A stretch of 41,907 nt of DNA. Source: Acidobacteriota bacterium. GTDB lineage: Bacteria; Acidobacteriota; UBA6911; JACOSC01. The position numbers and the translations under genes were made by a program. This document shows, one piece after another, positions 27,405-36,326 of the stretch. Location of the stretch: contig JACOSC010000169.1 in NCBI GenBank assembly GCA_016179055.1, positions 1 through 41,907 on the forward strand. Direction: 5' to 3'. Under the pieces are notes generated by a model. That model searched no databases. It was not told the origin of the DNA and saw only the letters and a program-made list of their open reading frames with translations. Each line of letters opens with the position of its first letter. Position 1 is the first letter of the stretch.

Positions 27405-30400
27405 TTATGGGATTGCCTCGGTTAGGCCATTGCTCTCATAGTTAAGATTGGTCGACAACCACTTTTCTGCGCGGGCTTGGGTCATGCCTTTCCTCCGCGC
27501 GTAATCCTGCACCTGATCTCTGGCAATTTTTCCGAGGCCAAAGTATCTGGACTCCTCGTGAGCAAAGTAAAAACCGCTTACCGTCGCCGCTGGATACATC
27601 GCAAAACTTTCGGTCAAGTAAATGCCGGTATTTTTTTCGACGTCCAGCCATTCAAACAATAATCGTTTCTCCGTATGGTCAGGACAAGCCGGATAGCCGG
27701 GCGCCGGACGAATCCCCCGATATTGCTCCTTAATGAGCGCCGCTTTATCCAAGTTCTCGTCTTTCGCATAGCCCCAAAACTTCGTGCGAACCAGCTCGTG
27801 CATTCTTTCTGCAAAAGCTTCCGCCAAGCGATCGGCCAATGCCTTAAGCATAATGCTGCGATAGTCATCATGATCGCGCTCAAACCGCTTAACGCGCGCC
27901 TCGATGCCGAGGCCGGCCGTTACCGCGAAACCCCCAATATAGTCCTTGACGCCGCTCACTTTCGGGGCTATGAAATCGGCCAGAGCCAGGTTATATTGAC
28001 CATCGGCCTTGCGAACTTGTTGGCGCAGCGAATGAAATACGGTCAAGACTTTCGTCCGGCACTCATCGGCATAGACTTCAATATCATCATCATTAATAGT
28101 GTTGGCCGGAGACAGACCGACCACCGCTTTGGCCGTCAGCCATTTCTCCGCGATGATGGTTTGCAGAAGTTTCTGAGCATCATTAAACAGTTTTTGCGCT
28201 TCGCCGCCAACCACAGGATCTTTCAGGATGGCCGGGTACGTGCCGCGCAATTCCCAAGTATGAAAAAACGGCGACCAATCAATGTACCGGCTTAAGTCTT
28301 CCAGATCAAAATCATCAAATATCTTCTTGCCGAAAAAGGTGGGCTTGGTGATCATATCTTGGCGCCAATCCGTTCTTAGCTTATTGGCCCGCGCCGCGGC
28401 CAGCGGGAGAAAGGCGGCTTGCGCTTGTGCGCCGCGATTGGCTATGCGCAAACGTTCATACTCTTCGGCGATGCTCTGGGTAAAGCCCGCGAATAGCTCC
28501 GGTGATAGTAGACTGCTGACCACGCCGACGCAGCGGGAAGCGTCCAGCACATGAACCGTCGGCTGTTTGTAATTCGGCGCAATCTTTACCGCCGTATGAA
28601 TCCGCGAAGTTGTGGCGCCGCCAATGAGCAGCGGTATGCGAAACCCCTCCCGCTCCATCTCCTTGGCGACATGAACCATTTCATCCAAGGAAGGCGTGAT
28701 TAATCCGCTTAACCCAATCAGGTCGGCGCCCACCTCGCGAGCCGTCTTAAGAACTTTCTCGCAAGGCGTCATCACCCCAAGATCAATCACTTCATAATTG
28801 TTGCAGCCGAGCACAACGCCGACAATATTCTTCCCGATATCATGGACGTCTCCCTTGACCGTGGCCATAACGATCTTGCCGGCTTTTGAAGAGGCCTCGC
28901 CATCCACTTTTTCGGCTTCAATATAGGGCAAAAGATAAGCCACCGCCTTCTTCATCACGCGGGCGCTCTTGACCACCTGCGGGAGAAACATCTTGCCGGA
29001 GCCAAACAAGTCTCCCACGATGTTCATACCGTTCATCAACGGTCCTTCAATGATCAACAAGCCTTTGGCGTATTTGGTTCGGGCCTCTTCAACATCCTGC
29101 TCGATGTAATCCACGATGCCTTTGACCAGCGCATGCGCGAGCCGCTCTTCCACGCTTCCCTGCCGCCAGGCGTCATCTTTCACCGAGACTTTTCCGCTGC
29201 TTTTAACTTGCTCGGCAAAGGCCACCAGGCGCTCAGTGGCATCGGGCCGGCGGTTTAGCAAGACATCCTCCACAAGTTCCAACAAATCTGGTGGTATTTC
29301 GTCGTAGACTTGCAGCATGCCGGCATTGACAATTCCCATGTCCAACCCGGCCTTTACGGCATGAAATAAGAAGGCCGAATGCATGGCTTCCCTGACCACA
29401 TTATTTCCGCGAAAGGAAAAAGAAATGTTGCTCACACCGCCGCTGACTTTGGCAAACGGCAGATGAGCCTTGATCCAGCGCGTGGCGTTAATAAAATCAA
29501 CGGCATAATTATTATGTTCTTCCAGCCCAGTCGCTACGGTCAAAATATTGGGATCGAAAATGATGTCTTCCGGCGGGAAGCCAACTTCTTCCGTAAGGAT
29601 TCGATACGAGCGTTGGCATACTTCGATCTTTCGTTGGAAACTGTCCGCTTGACCTTTTTCGTCGAAGGCCATAACGATGACGGCGGCGCCATACCGCTTA
29701 ATTTTTTGGGCGTACTCCTTAAATTTTTCTTCACCCTCTTTCAAACTAATGGAATTGACGATGGCCTTGCCTTGTATGCATTTTAATCCGGCTTCGATGA
29801 CGGCCCACTTGGAGGAATCAATCATGAGCGGCCGTTTGGCAATGTCCGGCTCTGCGGCGATCAGGTGCAAGAACTTCACCATGACGGCTTGCGAGTCAAT
29901 CATGCCCTCGTCCATGTTTATGTCAATCGCCTGGGCGCCGCCGTCTACTTGTTGCCGCGCCACGGCCAAAGCGCCTTCAAAGTTTCCGGACAGAATCAAC
30001 TTGGCAAACTTGGGAGAACCGGTAATGTTGGTGCGCTCGCCGATGTTAACAAAATTGCTGTCCGGCCGTATGGTGAGCGGCTCAAGTCCGCTTAAACGCG
30101 TTAGGCGCGGAACCGGCGGAATTACGCGCGGCTTTCCGCGGGCGGCCAATTCAGCAATGATTCGAATGTGGGCCGGTGTAGTGCCGCAGCATCCCCCCAC
30201 CAGATTGACAAACCCGCTTTCAATAAAATCTCGTATATGCCGGCCCATGTCTTCCGGGCTTTCGTCGTACTCGCCAAACTGGTTGGGCAATCCCGCATTC
30301 GGATAGACGCTGACAAACAGCGGCGCGGTCTCCGCCAGCTCTTCCAGATAAGGGCGCATTTCTTTGGCTCCGAGGGCGCAGTTCAGGCCGATGCTCAACA

Positions 30401-31103
30401 GCGTAATATGAGAGACCGAGTTAAGAAAGGCCTCGGTGGTCTGGCCGGATAATGTGCGGCCGCTGGCATCGGTGATCGTTCCCGACACCATAATGGGAAT
30501 GCGACGGCCAATCTTCTCAAAATGCCGGTCGGCGGCAAAGAGGGCCGCCTTGCAATTCAGAGTATCAAAAACCGTCTCAATTAATAGCAAATCGACTTCG
30601 CCGTCGACCAGGCCGCGTACCTGCTCGTCATAGGCGTTGGCCAAATCATCAAAAGCCACGGCGCGAAAGCCGGGATCATTCACGTCGGGAGACATAGAAG
30701 CCATTTTGCTGGTAGGACCGATGGCGCCGGCGACGAAACGCGGTTTACGTGGATGGGCTTGCGCAAACGAATCCGCTGCCTTGCGGGCAATACGCGCCGC
30801 GGCCAGATTAAGTTCATAAGCCAAATCCTCCATGCGGTAATCAGCCAATGAAATCGCATTGGCATTGAAGGTATTGGTTTCTATGATATCGGAGCCCGCT
30901 TCCATATAGGCTCGATGGATTTCCTCAACGATTCTGGGCTGTGTGAGCGACAATAAGTCATTATTCCCTTTTAAATCGGCCGGATAATGCGTGAATCGCG
31001 CCCCGCGATAATCCGCCTCTTTCAATGAGTAGCCCTGGATCATCGTGCCCATAGCGCCGTCCAGCACTAATATTCTCTGCTTAAGTTCATTAATGATATC
31101 CAT
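27405..31103 (-). CDS. metH: Cobalamin-dependent methionine synthase
   Basis: Four-domain 1232-aa protein: '[11 protein letters not shown]', '[18 protein letters not shown]', '[32 protein letters not shown]', C-terminal activation domain '[17 protein letters not shown]'. Confidence 0.98.
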   Translation of the reverse strand: MDIINELKQRILVLDGAMGTMIQGYSLKEADYRGARFTHYPADLKGNNDLLSLTQPRIVEEIHRAYMEAGSDIIETNTFNANAISLADYRMEDLAYELNLAAARIARKAADSFAQAHPRKPRFVAGAIGPTSKMASMSPDVNDPGFRAVAFDDLANAYDEQVRGLVDGEVDLLLIETVFDTLNCKAALFAADRHFEKIGRRIPIMVSGTITDASGRTLSGQTTEAFLNSVSHITLLSIGLNCALGAKEMRPYLEELAETAPLFVSVYPNAGLPNQFGEYDESPEDMGRHIRDFIESGFVNLVGGCCGTTPAHIRIIAELAARGKPRVIPPVPRLTRLSGLEPLTIRPDSNFVNIGERTNITGSPKFAKLILSGNFEGALAVARQQVDGGAQAIDINMDEGMIDSQAVMVKFLHLIAAEPDIAKRPLMIDSSKWAVIEAGLKCIQGKAIVNSISLKEGEEKFKEYAQKIKRYGAAVIVMAFDEKGQADSFQRKIEVCQRSYRILTEEVGFPPEDIIFDPNILTVATGLEEHNNYAVDFINATRWIKAHLPFAKVSGGVSNISFSFRGNNVVREAMHSAFLFHAVKAGLDMGIVNAGMLQVYDEIPPDLLELVEDVLLNRRPDATERLVAFAEQVKSSGKVSVKDDAWRQGSVEERLAHALVKGIVDYIEQDVEEARTKYAKGLLIIEGPLMNGMNIVGDLFGSGKMFLPQVVKSARVMKKAVAYLLPYIEAEKVDGEASSKAGKIVMATVKGDVHDIGKNIVGVVLGCNNYEVIDLGVMTPCEKVLKTAREVGADLIGLSGLITPSLDEMVHVAKEMEREGFRIPLLIGGATTSRIHTAVKIAPNYKQPTVHVLDASRCVGVVSSLLSPELFAGFTQSIAEEYERLRIANRGAQAQAAFLPLAAARANKLRTDWRQDMITKPTFFGKKIFDDFDLEDLSRYIDWSPFFHTWELRGTYPAILKDPVVGGEAQKLFNDAQKLLQTIIAEKWLTAKAVVGLSPANTINDDDIEVYADECRTKVLTVFHSLRQQVRKADGQYNLALADFIAPKVSGVKDYIGGFAVTAGLGIEARVKRFERDHDDYRSIMLKALADRLAEAFAERMHELVRTKFWGYAKDENLDKAALIKEQYRGIRPAPGYPACPDHTEKRLLFEWLDVEKNTGIYLTESFAMYPAATVSGFYFAHEESRYFGLGKIARDQVQDYARRKGMTQARAEKWLSTNLNYESNGLTEAIP

Positions 31104-31141
31104 ATTGATTTTAGTATACCTGCTTTTAATAACCCGAGCTT

Positions 31142-31175
31142 ACGGAACTTTCCTTATTGGAATAAGGGTTTCCGT
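31142..31175. promoter_or_regulatory. Palindromic element upstream of metH
   Basis: ACGGAA-cttt-CCTTATT-gg-AATAAGG-gt-TTCCGT. Confidence 0.45.
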
Positions 31176-31286
31176 TGCCGAGTATTATACTACAAAACTC
31201 AAAAAAAGCCGACACGAAGCAGTACTCACGGCGACTCGGGTGTGGGAAAACACGCCATCAGAAATTTGGGGAAAGATATACGGAAA

Positions 31287-31321
31287 GTCTGGCGTCCACA
31301 GTCTGAAGTCCAGTGTCTGAA
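31287..31321 (+). repeat. Degenerate heptamer tandem array
   Basis: GTCTGGC GTCCACA GTCTGAA GTCCAGT GTCTGAA. Confidence 0.6.
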
Positions 31322-31674
31322 ATGGAGAAGAGATCCAGCAAGAGCCGTGGCGACCCACTACGAGCTCTCGCCGGGCCCCCGAGTGGAGGCAAGTCGTCGT
31401 CAAGAAATGGTGCGCTGACCGCCCACTTCTGGGAGTGGGTCGGAGAACTTAGGAATCGGCCTTCGGAGGCGTGTGTGTGGTTGCCATTTTTACTCTGGAT
31501 ATTTTGTTGAAAAAGGGGATGGCCGAACGCGCAAATAGGTTATCTCCGACAGGCTCCATAGCTCGAACATGAACATATTTAAGCCCATCACAAAACCGTC
31601 ACAATCCTTATTAAGGAACTACCGCTTATCAGGGAAAGGGGAATGGTTGAAAGCAATCAGTTGCTCAAAATCAA

Positions 31675-31772
31675 TGGCGGAGGTGCATGGGAATCGAACC
31701 CACCGATCCCGACTTCCGTCGGGACCCACTGGATTTGAAGTCCAGGCAGGACACCAGCCCCGATTCACCTCC
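31675..31772 (-). tRNA. selC: tRNA-Sec (anticodon UCA), with encoded CCA
   Basis: Reverse complement GGAGGTGAATCGGGGCTGGTGTCCTGCCTGGACTTCAAATCCAGTGGGTCCCGACGGAAGTCGGGATCGGTGGGTTCGATTCCCATGCACCTCCGCCA. Extended acceptor, CTGGACTTCAAATCCAG anticodon arm, long variable arm, GGTTCGATTCC T-arm. Confidence 0.96.
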
Positions 31773-31863
31773 GTATGAAGCGATGCAGGGCGATATTTTA
31801 GCACATGCAATGGTTTGCAGCCAGTCTCTGTTTTGTACTCCATACCACCTCAAAGGGCCAAAA

Positions 31864-32916
31864 TTAGCCGTGTAACACTTTTGTAACACTTTTTTCCGTT
31901 TCGGCTGCGTCGCACAGCAAATCGACCGCCTGCCGCTGTGAACTGCTGTGCGCGTAGCGCATCGTCATGGTGATTGTACTGTGCCCGAGCAGATCTTTGA
32001 TCGTAACGATATCTACACCCTTCGCGGAGAGGCGTGTCGCAAATGAGTGTCGCAGATCGTGTAGGCGTAGGTCTTCGATTCCAACCTGCTTGTAGAGCTT
32101 CTCAAAGTGATCGCGCAGGGTCTCTCGGTTGTACGGCTGGCCGTTGGTCTTGCGAAAGACGTAGTCGCTCGTAGCTTGGGCCTTCAGTTCCACTAAAACG
32201 GCATACGCCCGCGCATTGATCGGAATCAGTAACCGCTTTTTACTCTTGCAATTCGTAGCCTCCACCACGAGTTGCCGAAAGGATAAGCTCACATTGGACC
32301 ACTTGAGTGAGAGCAGCTCACCCCGGCGCAAACCGGTATTGAGTGCCAGAATGATAAGCGGCCGAAGATAAGCCAGCGATCCCATACACGCTTCGAGTAG
32401 GCGCGTTTCCTCCGGTTCGGTTAGTACGTGTGCGATCTGATTATCCTCTTTAAAGAACTCCACGCCTTTGACCGGATTCTTATCGGCCATACCCCACGCG
32501 ATGGCTTTGTTGTACAAGGTCTTAAGCAGGGCTAACTCTCGATTAACGGTAGCCTTCTTCACTTGACCGGCTCGCACCGCTTTGTAATCGACAATCTTTT
32601 TCTGATCGATAGCACTTAGGTAGTAATTCTTGAAGCGTGGGAGTAAGTGCTTGCGAATAGTCAATTCGTCACGCCACCCGGAGCGCTTTAATGTCGCATG
32701 TTTCTCAAGAAACACACGGCAGAAATCATCAAACCGGGTCCGCTTTGGACTATCTAATTTGAATTTTCCGCGCTCGGTATCCGCACAAATTACTAAATAT
32801 CGACGCTCAGCCTCGCGCTAATTATTTGTTTTCAGCGATAAATGTATTCGCTTCCCTTCAGTGGCATCAGACATATAACTCATCCACCAGTATTTTCCTC
32901 TATGGTAAAGTCCCAT
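31864..32916 (-). pseudogene. Tyrosine recombinase/integrase interrupted by one in-frame amber codon (32818-32820)
   Basis: ATG at 32916 with GGAGG upstream: MGLYHRGKYWWMSYMSDATEGKRIHLSLKTNN*REAERRYLVICADTERGKFKLDSPKRTRFDDFCRVFLEKHATLKR... Catalytic residues present: 'LNTGLRRGELLSL', 'LHDLRHSFATRLS', 'LGHSTITMTMRYAH'. Confidence 0.9.
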
Positions 32917-33148
32917 ATTTTTACCTCCATTCTTGATAATGCTTTAGATCTAAGCCAGAACTATCATGCTTGTCTTACCTCGATTGATACAAGAGTCAAA
33001 CGTGGATAACGATCCATCTGGGTGGTTCGTTCGAGCAATACACAATGATTCTTCCTCATTTGCAAACTTCCTCTGCCTTTGACTATCGAGCGCCAACAGA
33101 CCCTCACGTGACGGCCGCTCCACGCTTTCCTGCCCAACACGCTTGGCC

Positions 33149-33217
33149 CCGTGCCCACAGGCACGGAATACAGGATTCCCTGTATCGGGCCCCTGCGGAC
33201 ACAGCCCTCAGCGGGCC
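33149..33217. repeat. Three back-to-back hairpins in a non-coding control region
   Basis: CCGTGCC-CACA-GGCACGG (33149-33166), ATACAGG-ATTC-CCTGTAT (33168-33185), and imperfect GGCCCCTG...CAGCGGGCC (33188-33217). Confidence 0.7.
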
Positions 33218-33248
33218 GTGCGGTTAGGTTCTCGCAAAGACCTCTAGC

Positions 33249-33401
33249 CGACACAACTGACACAACCTCCTCTGCTGCACCTAAATTATTATTTTCTCGG
33301 TTGTTGTACCACTTTTCACGCGTTGACACAACCGCTGACACAACCCGGTTGTGTCAGCGCCCTTCCTCCATCGAAGGAGGTTGTGTCGGCTTTTGTCAGC
33401 G
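33249..33401. repeat. Iteron-like array of TGACACAACC sites with a perfect dyad
   Basis: Sites at 33249 (CGACACAAC), 33258, 33324, 33336 (forward) and 33347, 33379 (reverse), plus the partial TTTTGTCAGCG at 33391. CGCTGACACAACC-C-GGTTGTGTCAGCG is a perfect palindrome. Confidence 0.75.
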
Positions 33402-33478
33402 TCGGCTTTAGGGTCGCGTGGAAAAACGCGGTGCCGGAGAGGACGCGTCGTGCTCTGTCTCCATGGGGTCGCCTCTTC

Positions 33479-35482
33479 TTACGGGAGACCCGGTACGTCA
33501 CCGTCTTCACGCGACGTGTCCTCAGGAAATTCCTTAACGATCTGCTCCCAGGCGAGCCGTTCCGCGTCGGCCCGCGGCAGCCCGCCGTCGTCCTCCATAA
33601 TAGCCGCTCGTTCCTCCCACGCCAGGCGCTGATCCGCCGGCCAAGCGCGGACCTGCTCCTGGATAGGGACTTCGCGGGAGGCGCTCTCCAGGAAAGCGTC
33701 TGCTGCCGTCGATTCGGATGGGCTTACAGTGTCCATCGCACCCGACGCGGAAGTGCCCTCCGCGTGGGCCGCCGCGGCATTCGACGGATGGTGGGGGGCC
33801 GAGTTGGCATCGGCGGCCGAAGCGATGACAAAGAGGGAATACGGACGGCCGCCCTGGCACAACGGGCCGATTCGCTCGACCCGGACCAACCCGCGTTCCA
33901 CCAATAGCTGTAATTGCTCTTCCGCCTGCACGGCATCCCTATACTGCCGATTCGAACGCATCAATTCACGAACCGTAATCCGCCCCCCTTTCCGCTGGAT
34001 TAAATCCAGCAGTTGTCGTTGCAGACGTTCCTCGGGCGTTTCGGCCAAGGCGTAGTAGACGCGCCGGGCCTCCTGACCGAACCACTGGCTGAGCACCACG
34101 CCAGCGGTGATACTGGCCTTATCGACTTCGGTCTGGGATTCGAGCCCCAGGTCACCCGCCGCCCAGCGGATCCCGTGCACCACCAGCGCCAGCCGGGCGG
34201 CGTACCCTTCCAGCTTCGACCAAGCCGCCGTCAGATCGTGATCCAGAATATCGGCCTGCTCTTGGGCATGGGCATTATAGAACGCCACCCACGCGGCACG
34301 GGCTGAGGTGGTCATTGGAACCTTCACCGGCTCTACGGCCCCATCATCCAAGGTGTGGAAGGTCAAGCTCAGTAATCGGTCAAAAATTCGCGCCACACAC
34401 TCTTCGTGCCTCGGGTCCAGATCGGTCTCGCTCCACTGCTTGATTTGCCGGGGCGGCATCGCAAACAATAAACGGGCCGCCAACCCGTTCTCGAAATACG
34501 TGCGCCCCAACGACGCTTGGAGAATGTGCGGCTGAATGTTGCCGGTCACGCTGACGGCCGCCCGCGGTACATAAATAGTCTTTAGCGGCCCGGTTTTGCG
34601 ATCCACCAGCAGCGGGCCGGCGCGATGCAGTTCCAACCAGTGCGCTTCATCGACGCCGCTTTTCTTATACTGGTTGAACCCCTGCAGCCAGCCGGCCAAT
34701 TCATCCCGTACGATCAGCAATCCCCGCGGCGCATGCTTGAGCAACACCGCCAGTGCCTCCATCGTGGTATCGGAACAATAATACCGCTCCGCCAAGGGCT
34801 CTTCGGGTTTCGACGGCGGGACCTCGCCCGCTTGCCGTCCCGTTTTCTTCCACGCCGCCACCGCGCATTCGTATTCGAGGGCCTGATCTTGGTATTCCGC
34901 GACCGCCGCCTCATAACGCGCCAGCGCTTCGCTTTGTTTCCGCTTCAAGAGGCGCAGGGCCAAATCGAGCGCCGGGAATTTCAGCGTACCGGAATCGCTG
35001 ACCACGGCGGTCCATAGCACGGCCGGCTCGGTCCAGTTCCGTTTCAGTTGTATGCGACGCGTGTTGCCCATGGCCGCCGCCAGCGCCGCCAAGAGCGGTA
35101 AAGCAATGAAACTCGTATCGCAGCCGATGGTCTGGGTGCCCTCGATCACGAAGGAGCGAATCGGTTCCGGCAGTGCGTGGACCGGAAAGGGCCGGTACGC
35201 ATCGATCTCCCCGGCGGTCATCGCCGCGTCCGTTTCCGATGGGGCAAACGCCGGCGCCTCGGTCACGAGTTGTGCCAAGGCTTCCCGCGTGCCCCGCGGG
35301 CGAGCCAGTCGGAGACGTCGCCTTTCGGCGGTAGACCTGGTAATTCCACGATTCGGATTCGTTGCGCGTGGCCGTAGAGGCTTCGGGCGACCGCGTCCAT
35401 GTGGCGGACACTCGGCACATCTTGGTCGGGCAGCAGAACTACATCGGCCCCACGTAAGCACTCGCTGTAGGACTCGCGCCAC
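33479..35482 (-). CDS. DUF3987-type primase/helicase-like protein (C-terminal part of the CHC2-Toprim protein in another frame)
   Basis: 'AYRPFPVHALPEPIRSFVIEGTQTIGCDTSFIALPLLAALAAAMGNTRRIQLKRNWTEPAVLWTAVVSDSGTLKFPAL...LLIVRDELAGWLQGFNQYK'. The N-terminal ~60 aa of the listed ORF overlap the Toprim frame and are probably not real. Confidence 0.8.
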   Translation of the reverse strand: MARVLQRVLTWGRCSSAARPRCAECPPHGRGRPKPLRPRATNPNRGITRSTAERRRLRLARPRGTREALAQLVTEAPAFAPSETDAAMTAGEIDAYRPFPVHALPEPIRSFVIEGTQTIGCDTSFIALPLLAALAAAMGNTRRIQLKRNWTEPAVLWTAVVSDSGTLKFPALDLALRLLKRKQSEALARYEAAVAEYQDQALEYECAVAAWKKTGRQAGEVPPSKPEEPLAERYYCSDTTMEALAVLLKHAPRGLLIVRDELAGWLQGFNQYKKSGVDEAHWLELHRAGPLLVDRKTGPLKTIYVPRAAVSVTGNIQPHILQASLGRTYFENGLAARLLFAMPPRQIKQWSETDLDPRHEECVARIFDRLLSLTFHTLDDGAVEPVKVPMTTSARAAWVAFYNAHAQEQADILDHDLTAAWSKLEGYAARLALVVHGIRWAAGDLGLESQTEVDKASITAGVVLSQWFGQEARRVYYALAETPEERLQRQLLDLIQRKGGRITVRELMRSNRQYRDAVQAEEQLQLLVERGLVRVERIGPLCQGGRPYSLFVIASAADANSAPHHPSNAAAAHAEGTSASGAMDTVSPSESTAADAFLESASREVPIQEQVRAWPADQRLAWEERAAIMEDDGGLPRADAERLAWEQIVKEFPEDTSREDGDVPGLP

Positions 35483-36048
35483 TTGCCGGCCCCCATCGGG
35501 TTCGTGGTCGTCGCCAATCCCAGTACGGCCAGCGTGTCGGCATCCTTCTCACCCTCCACAATAAAAATCCTCTGGCCGGCGGACACGGCGGCCACCACCG
35601 CCGGTAGGTGGTACAGCACGTGCCGCGTCCCCTCCAGGTTGTGGATCCAGCCGCCGTGACCGTCGGGCCGGCGTTGCCTAAACGTTTTCTTTTTCTTACC
35701 GTGCCCGGTCCATTCGTAGCGCAGTGTTTGAAAGAGCAACGCGCCGGCTTCATCCACATACGCGTACACGGCCACCGGCGACCCCCAGCGGGACCCGCCC
35801 GGCGAAGGAGTCTGCGGAGCGGCCGGGAACAAATCCTTGGGCGACAAGCCCAGGGTGTGGAGAATGGTCTCCAAGCTACAACCGGCAAAGCACTTAATCA
35901 GCACTGTCCCGTCGGACGCTTCCTTAATCGAGAGGCTTGGCGTCCGGTCCTCATGCGCGGGACAGCGGGCTTGCCAGCCCGTCCCGGATCGTTTAAGACC
36001 CTGGAGGCTGGCCTGCAATTTTTCTATCGGACGACGAAACGTTTCCAT
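35263..36048 (-). CDS. CHC2 zinc-finger/Toprim primase-like protein
   Basis: 'GWQARCPAHEDRTPSLSIKEASDGTVLIKCFAGCSLETIL', Toprim 'IFIVEGEKDADTLAVLGLATTTNPMGAGKW...DVVLLPDQD'. Confidence 0.9.
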   Translation of the reverse strand: METFRRPIEKLQASLQGLKRSGTGWQARCPAHEDRTPSLSIKEASDGTVLIKCFAGCSLETILHTLGLSPKDLFPAAPQTPSPGGSRWGSPVAVYAYVDEAGALLFQTLRYEWTGHGKKKKTFRQRRPDGHGGWIHNLEGTRHVLYHLPAVVAAVSAGQRIFIVEGEKDADTLAVLGLATTTNPMGAGKWRESYSECLRGADVVLLPDQDVPSVRHMDAVARSLYGHAQRIRIVELPGLPPKGDVSDWLARGARGKPWHNS

Positions 36049-36063
36049 AGCACGCCCTTCGGC

Positions 36064-36276
36064 TCACTCCCCACGCGCCTTTTTTGACCGCCGGTCTTTT
36101 TCCGGCTGTGTCCAGGTTAGAATTTCCGAGTACAGGAACACGACCCGCGCGCCCACCTTGCGGAAGGGAATGCGCGCCTCCGAAACCATGGCATAGATGG
36201 TCTTCGGCGAGACGCGCAGAAGTTCGGCGCACTCGGCCACGGTCAAGAATTTGGTTTCATCCTGCGGGTTCATCAT
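36064..36276 (-). CDS. Helix-turn-helix (excisionase/AlpA-like) DNA-binding protein 1
   Basis: 'MMNPQDETKFLTVAECAELLRVSPKTIYAMVSEARIPFRKVGARVVFLYSEILTW'. GAGAGGAG upstream. Confidence 0.85.
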   Translation of the reverse strand: MMNPQDETKFLTVAECAELLRVSPKTIYAMVSEARIPFRKVGARVVFLYSEILTWTQPEKDRRSKKARGE

Positions 36277-36326
36277 GGTTGGGGCTCCTCTCTTAAGCCT
36301 TAAAACCGGCGAAGGGATTAACGCCC

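Noticed and set aside
31104-31330. Possible SAM or cobalamin riboswitch upstream of metH
   Set aside because: No recognisable B12-box, SAM-I core or suitable helices; only a short palindrome is present.
31619-31889. Several ORFs across 31.6-31.9 kb (e.g. MGIEPTDPDFRRDPLDLKSRQDTSP...)
   Set aside because: They are translations of the tRNA-Sec gene.
33249-33401. CRISPR array interpretation of the repeated TGACACAACC words
   Set aside because: Repeats are only about 10 bp, irregularly spaced and in both orientations, with no cas genes; they fit iterons/operators better.
33323-33907. 194-aa plus-strand ORF
   Set aside because: Begins inside the iteron-like array and runs antisense to the DUF3987 gene.
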